Source: Spongilla lacustris (taxonomy: Eukaryota > Porifera > Demospongiae > Spongillida > Spongillidae). From it: a stretch of 64,000 nucleotides of DNA. Shown here piece by piece: positions 11,581 through 23,725 of this stretch. The DNA lies in NCBI GenBank assembly GCA_949361645.1, contig OX442422.1:6571642-6635641 (forward strand). The letters run 5' to 3'. Under the pieces are notes generated by a model. That model ran no database searches and was not told where the DNA came from. It saw only the letters and a program-made list of their open reading frames with translations. The number at the start of each line of letters is the position of its first letter. Within the stretch, counting starts at the first letter, position 1. Position numbers and translations under genes: made by a program.

Positions 11581-12318
11581 ATTAATACCGCATCCGTGAG
11601 TTAAGTGGGTACAAATTTAGGGGAAACTAAAAACCTAAAAGATCCGCTAGCAATAAAATCACAGGTACTGGTTGTAAAATAAGTAGAGTAACCTTTTACA
11701 CTATGTTCACATTATAGTTTATGAGAGCTGCAACGATCGCAGTTTTGATGCACACACTTTAAATAGGCATATTGCGGTACTACACTTATCATTTTATCAT
11801 TTTGCACCCCTTCCCTTCTTGACTGTAAATTCATAAGCATACATGAGCCATTTATATCAATGCAGCTCTTAGTTTCCCTAATAATTAAAATTACATGTGC
11901 ATGAAGACTCGCAAAACATCGTGAAAAGCATCCAAGTTTAAACGCACGCGGAAATGTATAGAGTTATTTAGACACGATAGAACACATGCACACAGTTAAA
12001 AAAATACATCGCTTACGACTAAAAATCGATTGAAATGTGTAATAGTTCAACTTGGCTTATACAATGTGATTATTGCCATTTTTCTATGATGATGAATTAA
12101 GGTTTCATCGGAATGGACCCCTTTTATATCGCCGCATTTGTAGCATCCAGCGAGCTGAATGATCTCTCACAAAATGCATCCAATGTTGTCTCAAGAGTTG
12201 TACTTTCACATTACTGTATTTGAAAACAAAAATACCCATCAGCGGACCTTTTAGTTTTTTTTACTTCCCCCAAAAACGGCTTAAATTTACCCACTTTACT
12301 CGCGGATGCGGTATTAAT
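11581..12318. mobile_element. non-autonomous TIR element, about 738 bp, possible TTAA target
   Basis: Terminal inverted repeats of about 65 bp start ATTAATACCGCATCCG at 11581 and end CGGATGCGGTATTAAT at 12318. They share gagt(t/a)aagtgggta and the ctaaaa..gatccgct blocks. Both ends carry TTAA immediately inside the shared ATTAAT, compatible with a piggyBac-like TTAA duplication, but the palindromic border makes the exact end ambiguous. There is no internal coding frame. Confidence 0.7.
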
Positions 12319-13062
12319 GCTGCTGGACGTCAAAGGTTAGCTATATACATGTATGTCTGCTTGGTGTATATACGGCGGTAAATTTTGTGAGCGGTAGGCC
12401 GGGCCGGGCCCATAGTGCATGGCTATGGCCTATGCTAACTCGCCAGTTGAGTTTGGTCATGATCACATCGGATCCCAGTATATGCTACAATGGAAGCAGT
12501 AGAATGCCTACACAGTAGACCTCTATTGGACCCCTGTACAAATGTTTGTGCACGGCTGTTTCGTTCCATTGAAAATTCGGCGGCCCGCGCCCACTATGAA
12601 TCTTAAGTACCTAGCAACGTGAGCTCATTAAATCCACCCGGCGCGTACGTTGTAGAAAAAGGGCTCTGCTACGAAACCGTTGGTAATTCCTCACAAGATG
12701 AAGGTAGTATAGGTAAGTTAAAGGGTAGCTGCATAGAAAGGTACCAAGCTTTGCTAGTTTCATCACTGAGAACTGGTGCTATACTATCTAGAACGCGTGA
12801 TATCACATCGGATGCGGTTTGAACTGATTCAGTTTCTCGCAAATCCCGCTTATAGTTTTCAAGGTAAAGAGTTTTAAGTCAATGAATAAGGTGCGATATT
12901 GCTTTTTATGTTGATTCTGCGTTACTACACGACCCCGATGATACTTTTTGCACACTCTGAATATGTACGCAAATAGAGAGAGTTAAGGCAAGTGTCAGGG
13001 GCTATAAATAGAAATGGAATGAAACACCATACAGCTGTTCATTTTTCATGTGTAGCTTACTT
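12319..13062. other. intergenic, no supported gene
   Basis: The frame 12619-12822 is open for about 67 codons but has no ATG start, and its residues match nothing I know. No splice signals make it convincing. Confidence 0.35.

Positions 13063-13091
<29 letters not shown>
13063..13091. repeat. poly-C run (29 nt)
   Basis: An uninterrupted C homopolymer. Similar long runs of one strand sense or the other recur at 13480-13505, 13622-13649, 23693-23723, 28699-28741, 47558-47622 and 60315-60339. Confidence 0.95.
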
Positions 13092-13094
<3 letters not shown>

Positions 13095-13409
13095 TAGAAA
13101 TACGAATGCACTGCTCTTTTGTTGCATCCTGTACACCACCGTATCTACTGGTTGCATCTTGCTGACTTGACCACTGGTACAACAATGTGTGGCCATGATG
13201 CTTCTTTTACATGATGCACATACATGTACCACCATTACATCACTGATGCAGCAACAGGTGCACCATTCTCAGGGCAAGCTAGGCACCTTCCAGAGGTGAA
13301 GTCTTGTAGCACCATGGACAATGGGCAGCAGCTATGGACAGGTAGCACACACAAACCTACCTCATGCATGCATGGGAGCTGCATTAATTATACACCCCTA
13401 CATAATAAA

Positions 13410-13720
13410 TGGTGTCCAGGGGGGTGTAGGGAATATGCAGGTCCTAAGGGATGGTCATTTAAATGCGGGGGCCTGATGCGGGGGGGGGGGGGGGGGGGGG
13501 GGGGGTTAGAAGGTATAATAAAGCTTATGCTGGGGGAGGGAGAGTGGAACAATTTAGGTCCTGGGGGCTTGAATAAAATAGGGGCTTGTCCCTTGTCCAG
13601 AGGGGGTTATATATTGTTCCCGGGGGGGGGGGGGGGGGGGGGGGGGGGGAGGAGTGGGTATGTTTGTAATTATTGTCATTGTAGGGGTGTATGGTTAAAT
13701 GATAAAAATAAAATAGCCCA
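13410..13720 (+). repeat. G-rich dispersed minisatellite element, copy 1
   Basis: Degenerate units of the form gaataaaatag..gcttgtccaGGGGG, including two poly-G runs, followed by tgtttgtaattattgtcat and aatagcccattg. The same order of parts is found at 29130-29475. The element has many G4-type clusters (four or more G-runs within 30 bases). Confidence 0.75.
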
Positions 13721-15384
13721 TTGCTTGCTGCAACACATCAAAGCAAATTGGATATTGCAGTTCCTCAATGGTGGATATGGACCTGTGGTAGCTACTGCTA
13801 TATTGTCTGCTGGAATACTCCTCAACTTTCCTGTCTTCTTCCAGCATGCTGTATAAAATGGCTTATGAACATTACAGCTAGGCCATGAAACATGCAAATA
13901 TATCTCCATGGAATGGTGTCATCTTTTGAGCAGAAGCACTTAGTAATGTGCCTCAAGGATATACATAACTTCTGGGGGTGGATCTCATAGCTGTCCTGCC
14001 CAGTGTCAATATGGAAGGCTTGCAAAATCCCTTGGTGGATGCATGGATAGGTGATCTTTGAAAAGCTTGCACTTGCAAACTCTACAAAGGTCTTCCAATT
14101 TACACGTACAATCATATAGATCGTACGCGGTGTGGTTAAATATTCATAGTAAAACCAATGGTTTTTTTCACTGTTAGAAGGCGTGTAGTAAATTATAGAA
14201 GCCATATTATCACTTACCTGGCTTAGCTAGTTGGCCTCGAAAAATAATAGCCACTTTTATAAGCGCGATTTTGTACAATACGAAAGCAAACACGATACGA
14301 TTTCCCGCCACGAAAGTGCCATCATATGCGCCAGCGTTGTTTCTAAGTTAGAATCGTTGAGTTAATATGCGTCATGGATGTTATGTAAACTAAAGTGTAT
14401 GCTCGAACTATTTCAACTATAAAATCATGTGTTCCTCTAAAAGGTAGTGAATAAACCGTCCCCGATTTTAGGTGTTTGTTAATGAGCTTCGAGTCCACCA
14501 TGAATTGGAAATACCGTAATTCAATCATTATGATCTAATTTTAAAACCTAATGTCACGACCGAAACAGCCGTGTGTGTAGTACGATACAAAAGTGCTCCA
14601 ATTAGAAATGTGGTTAACTAACCGTGCATGTGATTTGTAGATTTTAGGCGGGCTATTTCATGGTCGTGTTGAATCGCGCTGAGATCAGGGTTTTGATCGT
14701 TAAATGGCAATAGTTCGTCTTTCCAGAGTGTACAAGTTACCGGTGTTATGTGTTGCAGTTGCTAAAGAATGAATTCACCTTTCTCTATTTGCACTAGGTT
14801 GGCAAGTGTCCTAAGTGTTCCCGTTCGGTTGAACAACCGAAATGATAGAACAACAGGCACAATGGAGCGCGATATAAAAAGGTATAGGCCTATTCATTTG
14901 TTGTGTTTTGCTAAGGTTTTTTTTTTAACTTGCAGACTCCGACCGGACGGTACGGTAAGTGTTTAACCCGCACTGTTCCATTGTTTTAAGTCAAACATCG
15001 GAGATAGGAGACAAGAAAGGTAAGCATATCACTTACCCGATAATGTATCTGTTGCTTTATAATATAGAATCATGTATAAACAGAACGAGGATATGATATG
15101 TGGTGAGTGAAATATTTTTTTTTACGATATGAATTTATTGTTCGTATTCTGTACAGGTGCCTTGGATCGAATATATGCAGATTGCCGCCTCGGACTGTTA
15201 GTTTGTTGTTTTGTTGTACATGTGCAAAATGATTAAAATTTTAAATTGACTAAACTGGATCGGGAACGAGGGGTGGGAGTGGTAGGAGGATAATATACGG
15301 AATATGAAGCACTAGTATACGGTGACCGACAACGTAGCCACAAAGTGAATTCAACGGTTTGCTAAGCAACCACAAATGTCACGT
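13721..15384. other. intergenic, no supported gene
   Basis: Mixed sequence. Minus frames at 13822-14205 and 13676-13909 lack start or splice support. A polyT tract near 14918-14927 and no recognisable repeat. Confidence 0.35.
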
Positions 15385-15509
15385 GATCGGTTATATTTGA
15401 ATATACGCACCTGCGTATATGGTTCTATACGCTGGTGTGTATATTTAAGGTGTATATTCAAATATACGCTATAGAATACGCTATCGTATAACAAAGTTTT
15501 TGCACAGTG
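15385..15509 (-). repeat. GTATATTTGA-motif element, inverted partner of 11231-11455
   Basis: It holds repeated tatattcaaatatacgc-type motifs and ends GTATAACAAAGTTTTTGCAC then AGTG at 15509, the reverse complement of the start of 11231-11455. Confidence 0.6.
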
Positions 15510-15564
15510 CAACCAGATACGCTATCCCTCTGCGATTTCTTTGTTTGGAACTTCGGAACGCGTA

Positions 15565-15790
15565 CACTGTTAAAAAAACTGGCCCGAGGGGTGTTAGGTT
15601 TGAGGGGTGTTACAGCCCGATGAGTGTTATGGCAACACACTAGGGTGTTCAGCTGACATGTATGGGTGTTAGCAGGCTATGCTGGGGTGTTAGCAGCATA
15701 CCCCACCAACAGTGGGGTGTTGGGTGATTTTAGAGGTGTGTTGTCACAACACTGGTTTACCGCATTACACCCCAATGTTCAGCCTTGTGT
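15565..15790 (+). repeat. GGGTGTT-motif element beginning CACTGTTAAAAAAA
   Basis: It starts CACTGTTAAAAAAACTGGCC at 15565 and carries at least six (g)ggtgtta/ggtgttg motifs through about 15785. The copy at 25740-25889 has the same parts in the opposite orientation and ends TTTTTTAACAGTG. Confidence 0.65.
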
Positions 15791-16615
15791 GTAATTACTT
15801 TTTGACGGTTGAGGGCGTGGTTTGCGAGATATAGTATGGCAGCATATGAACGATGGCAGCTGTGACTTCATATTTGAGGTGATATAGATACAGTTACTGG
15901 ACTTTAAGTGACAGAGTTATATCTTAAAGGTATATGCACGCACACAACATACCAGTTAAAAATGTCTAACATAGGGTGGCCATGGCCCATGCATTGGTGT
16001 GGATTTCTAGACTAGGGCAGTGCGTATACACGTTGCCTTTTCGAAATGCGCAGCAATTACCGTATTCATGCGTGTAATCTTGCTGTGCTTATGAAGGCTA
16101 GTGTGCAGTGTTCGTCAATGTGCACGGCTGTGCTCATGCTAGCGCTTTGCTATCAGTAGTGTGTTGTAGTACGCATGCATAGGCCCTATACTAAGTTTCA
16201 AATTTGATGCAAGCTTGTTCATGCCACTTTGTGTTGAGAGTGAAGTCAAGGTTAATAAGTAGCATGGCATAGCCTACTTGGATTCTATTTAGATCACACC
16301 CTAGTAAAATGACATGTGAGCATATATACATCACTACTCACACTGAAGTATTTTGTTATGTGCATATAGCAAGGAAACAGTCTATATTAATTTCCAAAAA
16401 TATATATTTCACAGCTTGAATATTGGGTTTATGCTAAAAGTGTTCATGCAGTCATGTGGCTACATGTCTATATCATTATACCACATGCAGGTCCTGATAG
16501 CAAGTAGACAATAATGAAATATGCTGGATGAATGCTGCTGAACACTGTTGTGTGGCCTTAATGGCAGGAGTTTGGACACTCTTTGTATTCTCCCTCGTTC
16601 CATCAGTACTGAGGT
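15791..16615. other. intergenic, no gene seen
   Basis: AT-rich sequence without open frames of protein-like composition or identifiable repeats. Confidence 0.4.
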
Positions 16616-16935
16616 GTGTTCCATACACACATGTACATACACACATGCACACATACACACATGTTGCATACACATACACACATGCACACATACACACATG
16701 CACACACATGCACATGTACACACATGCCCACACATGCACACACATGCACACACATGCACACATACACACATGCACACATACACACATGCACACATACACA
16801 CATGCACACATACACACATGCACACACATGCACACATACACACACGCACACACACATACACACACACATACACATACACATACATGTACACACACGCACA
16901 CACACATACACACACGCACACACACACACACATGT
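16616..16935. repeat. CACACATGCACACATA microsatellite/minisatellite
   Basis: An ordered ACACACATGCACACAT repeat. H/T-rich and C/V/M-rich frames on the two strands are artefacts. Confidence 0.95.
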
Positions 16936-17080
16936 ACATATGCACCAGTGGCGTAGGAAGGGAATATAAAGTGCAGCGGCCAATAACGGCGGTTCCCCCG
17001 CCTCCACGGGGAAGGTGCGGGAGGGGGGGCACCCCTCCCACCCAGCCAGGGGTATGCATGGGGGCCGGGAGCACTGGAGG
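16936..17080 (+). repeat. GC-rich segment shared with the 1098-bp array
   Basis: gtggcgtaggaagggaatat, then gcagcggccaataacggcgg and the cacccctcccacccagcc block. A nearly identical copy closes each unit of the array at about 20023-20148 and 21121-21246. Outside those units it adjoins different DNA, so it is a separate dispersed segment. Confidence 0.8.
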
Positions 17081-17565
17081 GTCATTCTATGGCAGAACAC
17101 CCAGAGGGCATGCTATTTTGGCACCATACCTTCCCAGATTTGGTTTATATCTTTCATATATATTTGTTGTATTAGGGAAAGTACTGATGCCAATTATCAC
17201 CTTTGTATCTCTATCAGATATTGAGAAAATTGATTTTTAAGTATTTATTACTATTATTACCCTAACATGTTTAAAAATTCGTATCTTTTGAACTGTTGGT
17301 CATGGAGTGACATAGAAGGTATCATTGGGAAGCCAAAACCATGGTTCATAACACCATTGTGCTATATTAGGTATTCAATAAAGTTAATTAACCAATAACG
17401 TGTGATGCAATGTTTAGCAGCTTATGGATAAAAAGGGACAAGTTATTCTACAATGGTATTATATTTACATAATAGTGTTGTCATAATTAAGTATAAATAT
17501 TAAAAGCTTGGGGTGGCTAATATTATACATCAAGAACCTAAACATGGGAAGTAGCAGCACTTCAT
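17081..17565. other. no gene seen
   Basis: AT-rich sequence between the GC-rich segment and the transposase-like remnant. It may be the 3' flank of that element, but no terminal repeat could be paired. Confidence 0.35.
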
Positions 17566-18532
17566 TTAGGTTGTATATAAGACAAAAGCATAATAAAATT
17601 CATTGTTTTGACAATGCACCACATAAAAGGATAACAATGTTATGCATGTATTCCTGCAGCCCCTACAAATACATTTTATCGAGCTCTTGAGTGATTCACA
17701 TGAAAGGGTGTATCCTCTTGAACTGGTCAAGCCAGGTGGGTCAATGGTGCAAAGGATATCACTTTCCTCAATCCAGCATGTGTCATCTACTTCAGGTAAA
17801 ACAAACTTGTTCATAGGGCCACTGGGGTGCATGAACTTGATTAAAAGGTCTCCAAACTCTTCAGAAATATCATTTACTATACCATACCACACCTTTTTAT
17901 CATACATGCATGCTGCATAGTTTCCTTTGGCCACATCACGGATGTCAATCTGCAATGCCTCTACAATGCTGACTACTCTAGTCCTTGGTCCAGAGGAAAC
18001 CTCATGCACTGCCAAAGTATTTTTTGGATAGGGGAACATATCTATGATACCTCTGAGTACCTTTGAGGGTGTGGCATTCACTGAACCATTGCTGCAGTGC
18101 TGCATCTACTTCCTGTATAGTTTCATTACTTACAAAGTGAAAATGCACACCGTGTATGTTGTCCCTGCAAAATGCAAACATATCTTGGGGGGTAAGGATT
18201 TGGTCGCTGAAGACTAGCATTAAGGGTAAGCCGTTTTGCTGTTCCACCAATCCCATCACATGCAGTTTTACCATGTGATGTGGCAAAGAAATGCCACTCC
18301 GCAAGCAATCCCTTATGGTGACACAATAATATTATTATTGCCCTGCACAACCATCTGAATAGTAGTGTCCTTTTATAGGGGAAAGATGGGTTACTTTTAT
18401 GTTATCCAGCAGCTTTTTCTGAAAAGCATAGACAGTAGCTGTGTGTGAACTGGTGTCACTAGCTTTCAACACTAAGTAAGTAGGGGCAACCAAAAGTGTG
18501 TATGGCTTCATGCTTTGTTGTGCTACAACCAC
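17566..18532 (-). pseudogene. broken transposase-derived gene fragment
   Basis: Read right to left, three overlapping frames continue one another. 18532-18335 ends SPIKGHYYSDGCAGQ. 18350-18126 carries AEWHFFATSHGKTACDGIGG. 18304-18002 continues QEVDAALQQWFSECHTLKG. 18105-17566 carries DKKVWYGIVNDISEEFGD then LIKFMHPSGPMNKF and WIEESDILCTIDPP. At least two to three frameshifts separate them. The SDG, HFFATSHGK..CDGxGG and FMHPSGP signatures recall a widespread invertebrate family of uncharacterised transposase-derived proteins with an RNase-H-like DDE core. The frame breaks are seen; the family is recognised from memory. No N-terminal part and no terminal repeats were found. Confidence 0.55.
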
Positions 18533-19050
18533 AATTTATTCATAGCAGCTTGTGTTAAGCAAGTATAAATAAATAACACTACAGTTTGTGAAATTCAGTA
18601 CTTAATAACCATAGATATAGCCAGTTCAATTTTGATCTGAAAAAAATCTCTGATGATACAGTTCTCTTATGTATCATTAATTACACTGAAGGGTTTTGTC
18701 CTTTTAACCTGACATGTGCTGCAAATGAAGAAAATCAATTATGAGTTAATTAACCTAATAAAATTATTAATCTTATTGGATAATGAAATATTTCATTGAT
18801 TTGACTTCTCAGTGATACCTTGCACTAAATTATGTGACATATACTGACAGAGATGTTAGCAGTCAAAGATACAGGGTCAGTGATATAAATATGACGATTA
18901 GTTGACAATATCTTGCAATCAGATAATGCTAATGAGGTGATAATGCATTTGGTTACTTTCCCAATTATGGTGAACATGTGTACTTGAATTCATACAAATC
19001 TAAGATGGTGTGGTGCCTTTGACTGGGTGATCTGTCATAGATTGACCCTG
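18533..19050. other. no gene seen
   Basis: AT-rich DNA between the transposase remnant and the tandem array. No repeat could be paired. Confidence 0.35.
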
Positions 19051-22046
19051 GAAGTCCCGCCATAGGGGTCTGGGGCGGAGCCCCAGAAGCCAACGCTTTT
19101 TGTGTAGATAAACTCCAAAAACTACGCAAAGACTGTAAGCAGTAAACAGTAAGTTTCTTTTGAAACCTTGCCTCTGTGCATGTAATATAAAACAGCTACA
19201 TGTATAGTGCAGCCAAGGGCACTTGTGGTAGCCATTGTAAACTACATAGTATGGTACCTTAAAACCAATTAATGCCTTTGTTTGGTGATTTGATCTCATA
19301 TGTGGTCAAAAAAAAATTGTGTGGCAGGAAGGGATAATGTAATGACACCCACTGAAGCCATGTTCATGAAGAACTTCAAATTGGTATTATTGTTCATTGG
19401 TTTGTGGTCACCTCACCCAAAATACCTTGGTACATGTAATAGTAAACACCTATTTGATGCCTATTTGCATCTACAGGAATTAATTGGTTAATACCAAAGT
19501 TTTGCTTGTGAAGGCACATGTATAAGTGATCGATTATAATGTAATTAACTAGCAGCAATTGCTCAAGCTAATTAAATTCATACACATGTACATGGGTGCT
19601 TGTATATTGTCAACCTATTATTATTATTTTGTTGTTCTATGGAAAAGTGCAGCGGCCATGGCCGCTGCTGCCGCCCCAGCTCCTACGTCACTGTGCACAC
19701 ATACACACATGCACAAACACACATGCACACACACACATACACACATGCACACACACATACACACACGTATATACACACATGACACACACATACACACATG
19801 CACACACACATGCACACACACACATGACACACACACACATGACACACACACACATGCACACATACACACATGCACACACATGACACACAAGCATACACAT
19901 CAGGGATATATCGCCACATTCACACATACACACACATGTACACACATATACACATACACACACGCACGCACACATACACAAACGCACACACACATGCACA
20001 TATACACACACATGCAACAGTGGCGTAGGAAGGGAATATAAAGTGCAGCGGCCAATAACGGCGGTTCCCCTGCCTCCATGGGTAAGGTGCGGGAGGGGGG
20101 GCACCCCTCCCACCCAGCCAGGGGTATGCATGGGGGCCGGGAGCACTGGAAGTCCCGCCATAGGGGTCTGGGGCGGAGCCCCAGAAGCCAACGCTTTTTG
20201 TGTAGATAAACTCCAAAAACTACGCAAAGACTGTAAGCAGTAAACAGTAAGTTTCTTTTGAGACCTTGCCTCTGTGCATGTAATATAAAACAGCTACATG
20301 TATAGTGCAGCCAAGGGCACTTGTGGTAGCAGTTGTAAACTACATAGTATGGTACCTTAAAACCAATTAATGCCTTTGTTTGGTGATTTGATCTCATATG
20401 TGGTCAAAAAAAATTTGTGTGGCAGGAAGGGATAATGTAATGACACCCACTGAAGCCATGTTCATGAAGAACTTCAAATTGGTATTATTGTTCATTGGTT
20501 TGTGGTCACCTCACCCAAAATACCTTGGTACATGTAATAGTAAACACCTATTTGATGCCTATTTGCATCTACAGGAATTAATTGGTTAATACCAAAGTTT
20601 TGCTTGTGAAGGCACATGTATAAGTGATCGATTATAATGTAATTAACTAGCAGCAATTGCTCAAGCTAATTAAATTCATACACATGTACATGGGTGCTTG
20701 TATATTGTCAACCTATTATTATTATTTTGTTGTTCTATGGAAAAGTGCAGCGGCCATGGCCGCTGCTGCCGCCCCAGCTCCTACGTCACTGTGCACACAT
20801 ACACACATGCACAAACACACATGCACACACACACATACACACATGCACACACACATACACACACGTATATACACACATGACACACACATACACACATGCA
20901 CACACACATGCACACACACACATGACACACACACACATGACACACACACACATGCACACATACACACATGCACACACATGACACACAAGCATACACATCA
21001 GGGATATATCGCCACATTCACACATACACACACATGTACACACATATACACATACACACACGCACACACACATACACAAACGCACACACACATGCACATA
21101 TACACACACATGCAACAGTGGCGTAGGAAGGGAATATAAAGTGCAGCGGCCAATAACGGCGGTTCCCCTGCCTCCATGGGTAAGGTGCGGGAGGGGGGGC
21201 ACCCCTCCCACCCAGCCAGGGGTATGTATGGGGGCCGGGAGCACTGGAAGTCCCGCCATAGGGGTCTGGGGCGGAGCCCCAGAAGCCAACGCTTTTTGTG
21301 TAGATAAACTCCAAAAACTACGCAAAGACTGTAAGCAGTAAACAGTAAGTTTCTTTTGAGACCTTGCCTCTGTGCATGTAATATAAAACAGCTACATGTA
21401 TAGTGCAGCCAAGGGCACTTGTGGTAGCAGTTGTAAACTACATAGTATGGTACCTTAAAACCAATTAATGCCTTTGTTTGGTGATTTGATCTCATATGTG
21501 GTCAAAAAAAATTTGTGTGGCAGGAAGGGATAATGTAATGACACCCACTGAAGCCATGTTCATGAAGAACTTCAAATTGGTATTATTGTTCATTGGTTTG
21601 TGGTCAGCTCACCCAAAATACCCTGGTACATGTAATAGTAAACACCTATTTGATGCCTATTTGCATCTACAGTAATTGGTTAATACCAAAGTTTTGCTTG
21701 TGAAGGTACATGTATAAGTGATCGATTATAACTAGCAGCAATTGCTCAGCTAATTAAATTCATACACATGTACACGTGCGCTTGTATATTGTCAACCTAT
21801 TATTATTATTATTTTGTTGTTCATGGAAAAGTGCAGCGGCCATGGCCGCTGCTGCCGCCCCAGCTCCTACGCCACTGTGCACACATACACACATGCACAC
21901 ACACATGCACACACACATACACACATGCACACACGTATATACATGACACACACATACACACATGCACACACACATGCACACACACACACATACACACATG
22001 CACACATGACACACAAGCATACATATCAGGGATATATCGCCACATT
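19051..22046 (+). repeat. 1098-bp tandem array, 2.7 copies
   Basis: The unit begins GAAGTCCCGCCATAGGGGTC at 19051, 20149 and 21247, exactly 1098 bp apart. Each unit has about 540 bp of unique DNA, a gcagcggccatggccgctgc palindrome, about 330 bp of CA-rich tract with an internal gggatatatcgccac landmark, and the GC-rich segment also found at 16936-17080. Units 1 and 2 differ at only a few bases; unit 3 is more diverged and breaks off into a longer CA tract. Small frames inside are repeated artefacts. A recent duplication or an assembly artefact would both explain the near identity. Confidence 0.93.
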
Positions 22047-22570
22047 CACACATACACACACATGCACACACATACACACATGCACACACATACACACACA
22101 TGCGCACATACACACATGCACACATACACACATGCGCACATATACACATGTACACACACATGCACACACACACACATGAACACATACACACATGCACACA
22201 AACACATGAACACATACACATACACACATGCACACATACACACATGACACACATGTATGCACACACATGCACACACACATGCACACACATGCACACACAC
22301 ATGCACACATATGACACACATGCACACACATACACACACATACACACACACATGCACACATACACACACTAACACACATTAACACACACATAAATGCACA
22401 CACATATACACTCACATGCACACATGCACACATACATGTGCAGACATACACACAATGCACACACATGCATCACAGACTCATGCTAATGCACGCACATACA
22501 CACATACACATGTACACATAAGTACACACACAATGCATACATGCACACACATGCACATGCATACACAGGC
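22047..22570. repeat. CA-rich tract (ACACATGCACACATAC)
   Basis: It continues the CA portion of the third array unit. A related tract resumes at 22740-22890 after a 170-bp GC-rich insert (22571-22739) that contains several G-runs. Confidence 0.9.
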
Positions 22571-23132
22571 TCGTAGGCAGGAAGTCTGGCAGTGGGGAGT
22601 GTCGATTAATAGGACTGCAGGACTGTTGGGGAAGGGGGAGGGGGGGCCTCACATTGATACGAAAGTGGGGGGGTGGGGGGTCCCCTCGCAATAAGGCATC
22701 AAACAAGGGAGATTGACCAACCCCCCTTGCTACAGGCCTACATACACACACATGACACACATGCACATACACACACATGCACATTCACACACACGCATTC
22801 ACACACACAATGCACACATTAACACACATGCATGCACATGTGTGTATGTGTGTGCATACATGTCCACACACATTCACACATACACAGAAATACTGTTGGA
22901 CAGCAAATACACTCTGAGAGAAGTGCGCTTTTTTGCAATCGGAACTACTCAAAAGTCCTGTACATGTATAGCTTTCCTCACATTTGGGCAACGTGTATTC
23001 ACAATTGTAACATAAATATGTAAGGCATGCTAAAAATATATTTCATTGCTCATGCGTGACCTTTAGAAACACGTTCTGTTATTTATGAACAGGTAAGTAA
23101 GTTCCGACTTTTTGGTAAGCTAGGGTAGCGTA

Positions 23133-23690
23133 GGGTATGTTCGGCAGTGGGTAGTGTTCGGCCCCCAACGCTTCTAAAAAGGGGCTAAGGCTTACCGAAC
23201 GCTTTAAAATTGAAACGATGGATGAAAAACAATCTCCAAGGAGTTAGTTTTCAGCCAGTTCAGTTAAAGTTTCATTACAAAATTTCATGTAGCGAGTAAT
23301 ATTACTTTTGTTTACCCAATCGAATTTTTTGGCTAAAATGGCGCAACGTACGGTGCGCAACTGTTAAAAGGTGCGATAGGGGCAACCAGCATTTGTCAGG
23401 CAAGTTTCATCGGTTTGTACTTTTGGGATTGTTTCTGAACTAAGAACTGAATACACTACCACAAAATATGTTTTGCTACATACAAATCTGAAATGTCGAA
23501 GAATTTCAAAGGGGGTCGAACACACCATGGTCGAATCAAGCAATTTGGGTGTGTTCGGCATAGGGGACGAACACTGCAAAAAAGAAAAAAAAAACTTTAT
23601 CAATAAAAAGATATATGTTAAGGTTGTTCAAGTGGTAGGTTTCTTATATATGAATCACAGAGCAAAATATTGCCTGGAAGGAGTGTTCGT

Positions 23691-23725
<35 letters not shown>

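Noticed and set aside
13224..13856. 210-codon plus frame through two poly-G runs
   Set aside because: Gly runs from homopolymers. It lies in a dispersed repeat, with no ATG context or family support.
19051..22046. CRISPR-like regular repeats
   Set aside because: The 1098-bp units and CA tracts are not short repeats with unique spacers, and the DNA is animal.
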